A DNA stretch of 64,000 nt from assembly GCA_031316115.1 (NCBI GenBank), contig JALDRC010000005.1, positions 62,001 to 126,000 on the forward strand. The letters run 5' to 3'. The notes under the pieces are model-generated. The model did not search any database. It was given only the letters and a program-made list of their open reading frames with translations, and was not told the DNA's origin. This DNA comes from Nitrososphaeraceae archaeon (GTDB lineage: Archaea; Thermoproteota; Nitrososphaeria; Nitrososphaerales; Nitrososphaeraceae). Below, piece after piece: positions 57,001 through 64,000 of this stretch; the stretch's first letter is position 1, and each line of letters starts with the position of its first letter. The position numbers and the translations under genes are program-made.

Positions 57001-58074
57001 CTATTGTTGTTTTCTAAAATGTATTCCCCTATCTACAGTAATTTTCATTAATGCTATCCACATGATAATTAATGGAATATGATAAGATGCGATCCTCCAA
57101 GCTATTATTACTGTCAAATGGGAGTCCGCTAAAACATCATTCAATGATGGAATGCGATCCAATCCAGAAACGTATGCCCATAAACCTAATTCGGTCAGAC
57201 CAGAGCCTCCAATGGTGATAGGCAGACTTCCTAATTGAGTAGAAGCAGCAGTTGCTAGAATGGAATTATACAATCCTAATTTCGGTTCGACTAGTCCACC
57301 TAATATTAAAAAAGACACACCTTGAGAAACAAACGCAAAAAAGGTAATAATAATCCCGACAAAGAAAATCTTAATTGTTTTTGAAGAGTTGAAATTCTCT
57401 CTACTCATTAGGCATAGATCAGACATAGCAACATTGGTATAAGTAATGATTTTATGAGATCTTTCTTTAGATAAAAACCTTTTAATTATTTTTACTACAA
57501 AATTAGGTAATTGAATATTATATTTAGCCGAAAAAATGACTACAAGTAACCAAAAAGATAAAACGGCAAGTGAAACTAAAATAATTATTGTTCCAATTAA
57601 TGTAGCTCCGTTGTAAATAGCAATAGTTCCAGCCATTAAAGAAAGAATGGTTCCAACGAATACATCTGCAATTATTTCCATTGTAGCAATCCAAGCTGCT
57701 ATGCCTGGAGGAACGTTTTTCTTAGTTAACCAGGCGATTCGAACTATTTCTCCTCCAACATATGAAGGTGTAGTATTAGTGACAAATTCGCTACCTACCC
57801 TTACTAAAATAAGTTTAGAAGAGGAAGCTACTTTATATTGTAAAAACTTGTCTACAAAATATTTAAATCTATAAGCTTGTAAAAACACTTTGCCTAAACT
57901 AAAACAAACAGAGAGTAGAAAAGGAACTAACCCTACACTAAAAATATCATTTATGGAAATAGGAGAAAATATGAATAATAGGATCATAGGAAGAAGACTA
58001 ACAATAATTGCTATTAGTCGCCAGTTCAATTTATCTAAACAGTAAACTAATTTAGGTATATAATAATTAAACAA
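57001..58074 (-). CDS. Lysylphosphatidylglycerol synthase TM region / UPF0104-like membrane protein
   Basis: Polytopic; TNTTPSYVGGEIVRIAWLTKKNVPPG and LPITIGGSGLTELGLWAY. Confidence 0.85.
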   Translation of the reverse strand: MFNYYIPKLVYCLDKLNWRLIAIIVSLLPMILLFIFSPISINDIFSVGLVPFLLSVCFSLGKVFLQAYRFKYFVDKFLQYKVASSSKLILVRVGSEFVTNTTPSYVGGEIVRIAWLTKKNVPPGIAAWIATMEIIADVFVGTILSLMAGTIAIYNGATLIGTIIILVSLAVLSFWLLVVIFSAKYNIQLPNFVVKIIKRFLSKERSHKIITYTNVAMSDLCLMSRENFNSSKTIKIFFVGIIITFFAFVSQGVSFLILGGLVEPKLGLYNSILATAASTQLGSLPITIGGSGLTELGLWAYVSGLDRIPSLNDVLADSHLTVIIAWRIASYHIPLIIMWIALMKITVDRGIHFRKQQ

Positions 58075-58140
58075 TTTGGTATAATATAACTAAGACATAG
58101 TTAGATTGTGGCATTATATTGTATTAAAAGCATATGAAAT

Positions 58141-58941
58141 TTGAAAACCATAATATTTGAAATTTCAATTAATAATATAAATATGAATATGATATTTATT
58201 ACTGGGACAGCCGGTTCGGGTAAATCATTATTAACTTCTAGACTGGTAGGATGGTATCAAGATCGTGAAAATAATTCTGTTGCATTGAATTTAGATCCCG
58301 CAGTAGAAAACTTACCGTACACACCAGATATAGATATTAGAAATTATATTGATATTGATGAGTTACAGAAAAGATACGGATTAGGACCTAATGGTTCTAT
58401 AATTATGGCATACGATTTGATTGCAACAAAGCTCCCAGAAATCCAAGATGATATAAGTGAACTCAATCCGGATTATGTTTTAGTAGATACCCCAGGTCAG
58501 ATTGAACTGTTTGCATATAGATCGAGTGGATCGTATTTTGTTAATAATATTTATTCAGAAAATAAGGCAACTATCTTTTTAATGGATGGCGTTCTTGTTT
58601 CTTCTCCTATAAATTTTGTATCCTTATCGTTATTATCCACATCTATTAATCTAAGACTGAAAACAGCGCAAATCAACGTTTTGACAAAAAAAGATTTAAT
58701 ATTGAACAATTTGGAGAATATTGTGAAATGGAACTCTTCTAGTTCATCTTTAATGGAAGCGCTCGATAAAGAAAATAATTTCGAATTTTCACTTCTTAGT
58801 AAAGATATCATTAGAAATATTTTTGGAAATAGTTTAAATTCTGAGTTAATTCCTGTATCTAATTTAACCCTGAATGGATTTATAGAGCTTTCTGCTACCT
58901 TAACAAGAATACTTAATCAAGGAGAGGAAATTCAATATTGA
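58141..58941 (+). CDS. GPN-loop GTPase
   Basis: GTAGSGKSLLTSRL, NLDPAVENLPYTPDIDIRNY, LGPNGS, VDTPGQIELF. Confidence 0.93.
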   Translation: MKTIIFEISINNINMNMIFITGTAGSGKSLLTSRLVGWYQDRENNSVALNLDPAVENLPYTPDIDIRNYIDIDELQKRYGLGPNGSIIMAYDLIATKLPEIQDDISELNPDYVLVDTPGQIELFAYRSSGSYFVNNIYSENKATIFLMDGVLVSSPINFVSLSLLSTSINLRLKTAQINVLTKKDLILNNLENIVKWNSSSSSLMEALDKENNFEFSLLSKDIIRNIFGNSLNSELIPVSNLTLNGFIELSATLTRILNQGEEIQY

Positions 58942-59885
58942 ATATGACAGATACTTGCACGGCTACTGCACCCTCTTCCACTGCTAATTTGGGACCAGGT
59001 TTTGATATTTTTGGATTAGCATTAAATTTATTTGAAGATACAGTAAAGTTGACTAGGAAACAAACAAAAGGTAATAAAATTATAATCAATAGAATTGTTC
59101 AATCAGGTCCAGAAATCCCTCTCGAAACACAACAGAATTCGTCTGGCTTAGTAGTTAAAAAAATGGCTCAAGATTTCAAAATTTCTGATGACATAGAGAT
59201 AGAGATTTTCAAAGGAATTCCGAGTGGTTATGGGTTGGGTAGCAGTGCAGCTTCTTCGGCAGCAGCAGCATATGCATTTAGCAAGTTATTTAAATTAAAA
59301 ATGGACAATAATTTATTGGTAGATTATGCAGCAGAGGGAGAGATTGCATCTGCAGGTACAAAACATTATGATAATGTCGCGTCATCATTGTTAGGTGGTT
59401 TTGTAATAGTTAGAACTTTACCAAAGATAGAATTTATAAAAATGCTACCTCCTGAGGATCTCAATATTATAGTAGGTGTTCCTCAGATAAGAGTACCAAA
59501 GAAGAAGACAGAAGCAGCCAGAAACATACTTCCAAAGAATGTCTCTTTAGACAATGTTATACAAAATATCTCAAATGCTAGTACTGTAGTAGCTGGATTT
59601 GCTTTAAAAGATGTCCAAATGATTTCCAAAGGAATAAATGATATGATAATAGAGCCAGTCAGAAAGGAATTGATACCTAGTTATGAAATTGTAAAAAAAT
59701 ATGCACTTGACGCTGGTGCCCTTGCTCTCACCATTAGCGGTGCAGGACCGTCAATCATAGCAATTTTAAAAACAGATGTAAATTCTAAAAAAATTATCAG
59801 TGCAATTCAAGATGGATTTAATGAGTCACATATAGAATCCAAGGTTTATTTATGCAAACCAAGTAATGGTGCAAAAATTATTTAA
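58938..59885 (+). CDS. thrB: Homoserine kinase
   Basis: APSSTANLGPGFDIFGLAL and GIPSGYGLGSSAASSAAAAYA; overlaps the GPN GTPase ORF by 4 bp. Confidence 0.95.
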   Translation: MNMTDTCTATAPSSTANLGPGFDIFGLALNLFEDTVKLTRKQTKGNKIIINRIVQSGPEIPLETQQNSSGLVVKKMAQDFKISDDIEIEIFKGIPSGYGLGSSAASSAAAAYAFSKLFKLKMDNNLLVDYAAEGEIASAGTKHYDNVASSLLGGFVIVRTLPKIEFIKMLPPEDLNIIVGVPQIRVPKKKTEAARNILPKNVSLDNVIQNISNASTVVAGFALKDVQMISKGINDMIIEPVRKELIPSYEIVKKYALDAGALALTISGAGPSIIAILKTDVNSKKIISAIQDGFNESHIESKVYLCKPSNGAKII

Positions 59886-59962
59886 TTGGACAACACATAT
59901 TGAAGAATATATTGTCCAACTTTGTTAATCATTTTAATTTTCATGTTCTGAGTGTTATTGCT

Positions 59963-60826
59963 TTACTTCTTTTTACTTTTATTCAGAAAAGCGGACATGA
60001 GATTCTTGCGATCTTCATGTGCAAAGCATAACGCCCATCCATAAATCTCCATTCTTAATCCTGAATCTATATCCATATCCATTCCTTTATTTATCAAGAA
60101 CTTGCTGGTTTTTACCGCATTATAACTATTTTTTGTGATTTCCTTTGTTAATGTTAGTGCTTCATTTATTAGCTTTTTATTCAAAATTTTAGCTATTTTT
60201 TTATCTCTTTCCTTCACTTTAACGACATCGTCTTGAGGTACTTGATCCGGAATTTCATCCTGATTATCTATTTTAACTACATTATTGACCAGACCAATTT
60301 CATATGCTTCCTCCGCATTGATCATTTTTCCAGTAAAAATTAGTTCTTTTGCTTTAGATGGTCCTACTATCCGTAGTAGTCTTTGAGTTCCTCCCCAGCC
60401 AGGAGGAATACCAATAGTTACCTCTGGCTGACCTAATTTTGCGTTAGATGAGGCTATTCGGATATCACAAACAAGTGCTAATTCGCATCCTCCCCCTAAT
60501 GCAAAACCATTTACTGCAGCAATTACCGGTTTATCTAATTTTTCTATTTTGTTTAGTACTGCTTGAGCTGAAGACGCATATTTTTCAGCCTCTACAGGAC
60601 CAATATTAACCATGTATGAAATATCAGCCCCAGCGCAAAAAGATTTTTCACCCGAACCAGTTATAATAACTGCTTTGATTGAATCATCGACTCCAACGAT
60701 ATCGATAGTTTTAGATAGTTCCCATATAACATCAAGATTCATAGAATTTAATGCTTCTGGTCTATTGATTTTGATTAATGCTATTTCACCCATAGGTTCA
60801 AGAAGAACATATTTCATTGTGGACAT
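59963..60826 (-). CDS. Enoyl-CoA hydratase / 3-hydroxypropionyl-CoA dehydratase family
   Basis: KSFCAGADISYM, NGFALGGGCELALVCDIRIAS, PEVTIGIPPGWGGTQRL. Confidence 0.93.
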   Translation of the reverse strand: MSTMKYVLLEPMGEIALIKINRPEALNSMNLDVIWELSKTIDIVGVDDSIKAVIITGSGEKSFCAGADISYMVNIGPVEAEKYASSAQAVLNKIEKLDKPVIAAVNGFALGGGCELALVCDIRIASSNAKLGQPEVTIGIPPGWGGTQRLLRIVGPSKAKELIFTGKMINAEEAYEIGLVNNVVKIDNQDEIPDQVPQDDVVKVKERDKKIAKILNKKLINEALTLTKEITKNSYNAVKTSKFLINKGMDMDIDSGLRMEIYGWALCFAHEDRKNLMSAFLNKSKKK

Positions 60827-60970
60827 AATATGATTCGATTATGATGATACGTCAATTAAAGTTTATTGAATACTTTAACACATAATTGATATTGCAGTAA
60901 TATTCGATGTTATAGTTTTAAATCGGTTAAAATGTATAATTTGTGATCAAAAAAGGAAAAAAGAAAGATA

Positions 60971-62677
60971 TTATGCTCCAGCCATTCCGGTTCTCAAGTC
61001 TACTGCTTTGTGATCTTCTAGTTCACTTTGAGCAGCAGCCTTGTGCATGTCGGATAAAGCACAACCCATTTGAGCCTCTGGTTTGCCGCGTCTCATCAAT
61101 CCTCTATATAATCCTGCTTCCAGTGTTTGACCATGTTGCTTTTCCCATTCTTCAACTGGAATACTGTACTTCTTTTGAATTCTATCTCTATACCATTCAG
61201 GAATAACATTAAATGCACAGAATGGTACTATTCTAAGGTCAGGTGTCAGGTAATGAATATCACATCTTTGCAATCTTTCTAAATCTTCGTTATACTTATC
61301 TTGGAAATGCATCATACCAAGGAAGAGAGACCTAACATGCCACGAGCCTACAGCATCGAAATTACGTTTCAAAAGTATACTCGAGAACATCTTTGCTAAA
61401 TTAAGACCATGTGGTTGTTTAGTTCTATCCACAAATTGGTTTAATTTACGAACAACTTCAAGCATTGTCCAATATCTATTTGCTCCGGAACGTAATTCAT
61501 CTGCTTTCTCTTCAAAATATTCCAGTAAACCTTTAATATCTACAAAAGAGGTCAAAGGTATTAGTTTTTTAGTCTGTACATCTTCAAAAACATATGTTCC
61601 TGCACCACAAGCAAAGTGAATGGATAATTCGTACTTTGGTTTTTTACTAAATGCTTCAATTACATCAGTCATAGGCATGCATGATGGAACTGGTAACCAA
61701 GCATCTTTAGAAATATCACCATTAGTTTGTTCTTCGATTCGTTCAATACAATCAGGAATTGTTATTCTATATTTTTCTCTCTCTTTCTTACCCATTCTTC
61801 CAGTAAGTGAAACAGGCTGAAAGTTTACTGCATGTACAACATCCATGTTCTTTTGTGCATATCCAATTATTCCACCTAATTCATGATCGTTTATGGATTT
61901 TATTACTGTTGGAACAAAAACAACAGTCATACCACATTTTCGAGCAGATTCAAGGGTATATGGAACTTCCCAATGATTCTTTGGATTAGTTCTGGGTGTA
62001 ACACCATCGAATGAAAGATAAAGATTACTTACACCTGCAGTTCTTACTTGCCGCATTGTTTCTGGTGACATTGCTAATTTGATACCGTTAGTATTTAATT
62101 GAATATGATCTACGCCTTCTTCTTTCATAATTTTTATTACATCTGTTATATCGTCTCGTAGCATTGGTTCGCCACCTGTAACTTGAATTGAATTTCCAGC
62201 TATTGGTCTTTCCGCTTTAAGAGTTTTCATCATAGCTCTTATTTGTTCATAATTTGGTTCATAGAGATAAGCTCCTTCTAGACCTTTCTTAACATAAAAG
62301 AAACAGTACCAACATGTCAAGTCGCATCTATTGGTAACGATCATATTTGATAAGCCTGAATGTGATAAGTGATTGGTACATAAACCACAATTTGTTGGAC
62401 ACGCACACTTATCTACCATTACATTAGGTGCATGAGCTCCTTTGCCATCTTTCCAATAAGTACTAAATTTCCTGTACATCTCGTATGAACCGAAATACAA
62501 TTCCTCGCATTCGCCATGAGATGGACAAGTTTTTGTCATGAATACTTTGCCATCTCTCTCGAAGACTTCAGCATCAAGAATCATATTACAATCAGGACAT
62601 ATACTTTGTGTAAATCTAATAGTTTTTTTTGTTGTAGAAACTTTATTTGTAATATTAGATATCTGTATTAATTCCAT
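60971..62677 (-). CDS. Radical SAM protein, Tes (tetraether lipid synthase)-like
   Basis: 568 aa; N-terminal CPDCNMILDAEVFERDGKVFMTKTCPSHG, NCGLCTNH, radical SAM CDLTCWYC, C-terminal PFCAFN. Confidence 0.78.
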   Translation of the reverse strand: MELIQISNITNKVSTTKKTIRFTQSICPDCNMILDAEVFERDGKVFMTKTCPSHGECEELYFGSYEMYRKFSTYWKDGKGAHAPNVMVDKCACPTNCGLCTNHLSHSGLSNMIVTNRCDLTCWYCFFYVKKGLEGAYLYEPNYEQIRAMMKTLKAERPIAGNSIQVTGGEPMLRDDITDVIKIMKEEGVDHIQLNTNGIKLAMSPETMRQVRTAGVSNLYLSFDGVTPRTNPKNHWEVPYTLESARKCGMTVVFVPTVIKSINDHELGGIIGYAQKNMDVVHAVNFQPVSLTGRMGKKEREKYRITIPDCIERIEEQTNGDISKDAWLPVPSCMPMTDVIEAFSKKPKYELSIHFACGAGTYVFEDVQTKKLIPLTSFVDIKGLLEYFEEKADELRSGANRYWTMLEVVRKLNQFVDRTKQPHGLNLAKMFSSILLKRNFDAVGSWHVRSLFLGMMHFQDKYNEDLERLQRCDIHYLTPDLRIVPFCAFNVIPEWYRDRIQKKYSIPVEEWEKQHGQTLEAGLYRGLMRRGKPEAQMGCALSDMHKAAAQSELEDHKAVDLRTGMAGA

Positions 62678-63213
62678 AATTCTCTTCCTTAATTTGTTGA
62701 TTCGATTGTATTAATATATAAATATAATTATAAGAATCCTAAGGTGATTAGGTTAGCTATAAAAAATGTAGAACATGCTTATTGTTATCAAATTTTTTTT
62801 ATTTTTTATGATGATCATTAGTTTGTTGTTCATTATCGTCTGTTTGTTTTAGAAATTTAATGATTTATTATTAAAACTAGTTGTTTATATCAATTAAAGA
62901 AATTAATTTTAATTAATGAGATATAATAGAAAAATATTAGATTTTCAAAAAACCAAGTTCCAACTAGTAATTCTGACAAAAAATTTAGAAAAGATTTTAT
63001 CGATATTTTATTTATTTTTAAAATAGTATAAAATAATACTTCACAATATCCTCTACTCATCTCGAAAGACAAGTTTATTCAATAGCAATTAAATCAAGTT
63101 ATAATAAAGAATTTAATAAATCGATTAAGTATTCTAAATTAATATAACTTCATTCTACTAATGATCGAATAAAATTCATTAGGATTTTTATGACGAGATA
63201 TATTAAAAGAAAA

Positions 63214-63251
63214 CAAAAACCTTACGTGCGTGAATTCAAAAACCTTACGTG
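63214..63251. repeat. Two direct copies of CAAAAACCTTACGTG, 23-bp period
   Basis: Exact copies at 63214-63228 and 63237-63251. Confidence 0.85.
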
Positions 63252-63317
63252 AATTTTGATAGTTTTATTTTACAAAAAAAAGAATTTTAGTAAAGAAAAT
63301 AATTTTACATAACTCTA

Positions 63318-64000
63318 CTATCCATATTGTGAATGTGCACTTTTCATTCCAGGTTTCATCTCTCTCTGATTCTTTACCTTTCTTACTGCATCCTCAAAGT
63401 GATGCATTGTTACTTTAGCTTCCATAGCATGTTTTGATGCTTCTTCTGGTGTCGGATATTTTGCAATATATTCATGCAGTACAAGAGATATAGCGGTATT
63501 TACAACAGCTGCAACATCTGCTCCACTAAAGCTATCAGTAATTTCTGCTATACGTTTTAGGTCCAGATCATTGCTAACAGGTTTTCCTTGGATATTAAGA
63601 TCCAATATTCTCTCTCTTGTCTTGACATCTGGATTTGGAACATAAACTATCTTATCAAATCTTCCTGGTCTCAGTAGGGCAGGATCAATCATATCTGCAC
63701 GATTAGTAGCAGCAAGAACGACAACACCAGACAAGGCTTGAATACCATCCATTTCGGTTAGTAATTGAGAAACCATTCTCTCTGTGCTTGCATGACCAGC
63801 TCCTTCTAGTCCTCTGATTGGAGCTATAGAATCTACTTCATCAAAGAATATAACACAAGGTGAAGCCTGTCTTGCACGTCTAAAGATTTCACGTATACCT
63901 TTTTCAGATTCTCCTACCCATTTTGACAAAAGTTCTGGGCCTTTAACACTTATGAAGTTGGCTTCCGATTCTGTTGCAACTGCTTTAGCTAACATGGTCT
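63318..64000 (-). CDS. CDC48/VCP-like AAA ATPase, C-terminal part, truncated by the window edge
   Basis: VIFFDEVDSIAPIRG, ATNRADMIDPALLRPGRFD. Confidence 0.95.
   Translation of the reverse strand, partial: TMLAKAVATESEANFISVKGPELLSKWVGESEKGIREIFRRARQASPCVIFFDEVDSIAPIRGLEGAGHASTERMVSQLLTEMDGIQALSGVVVLAATNRADMIDPALLRPGRFDKIVYVPNPDVKTRERILDLNIQGKPVSNDLDLKRIAEITDSFSGADVAAVVNTAISLVLHEYIAKYPTPEEASKHAMEAKVTMHHFEDAVRKVKNQREMKPGMKSAHSQYG

Noticed and set aside
62890-63072. 60-aa minus ORF in the gap between tes and the CDC48-like gene
   Set aside because: AT-rich low-complexity, no motif or start context support

Overview
This 64 kb window is AT-rich archaeal chromosome. The marker genes (unlinked 5S rRNA, 16S-23S operon with no spacer tRNA, GINS, PolB, TBP, eEF1A, L19e/L32e/L31e/L39e, Nop10, aIF2-alpha, TatC, HP/HB-type enoyl-CoA hydratase, Tes-like radical SAM protein) point to Thaumarchaeota, probably a soil Nitrososphaera/Nitrosocosmicus-like lineage (inference). 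Most of it is housekeeping sequence with long non-coding gaps. I found no CRISPR array, no convincing tRNA gene and no prophage. The most interesting items are: (1) a predicted fusion of a GcvH-like domain, whose lipoyl-lysine position reads Arg, to a TusA-like domain, lying convergent with a rhodanese gene; (2) a stand-alone MtrA-like corrinoid methyltransferase-subunit homologue that overlaps an uncharacterised ORF and lies near a cob(I)alamin adenosyltransferase gene; (3) a decayed glutamine synthetase gene with several frameshifts; (4) a family of about 718-bp IS6-like elements in different states of decay, three with recognisable terminal inverted repeats and one with a plausible degenerate 8-bp target duplication; (5) several Cys-rich or zinc-finger microproteins, plus rpl39e and nop10, that fall below the supplied ORF length cutoff. 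All assignments come from reading the sequence; no database search was run.
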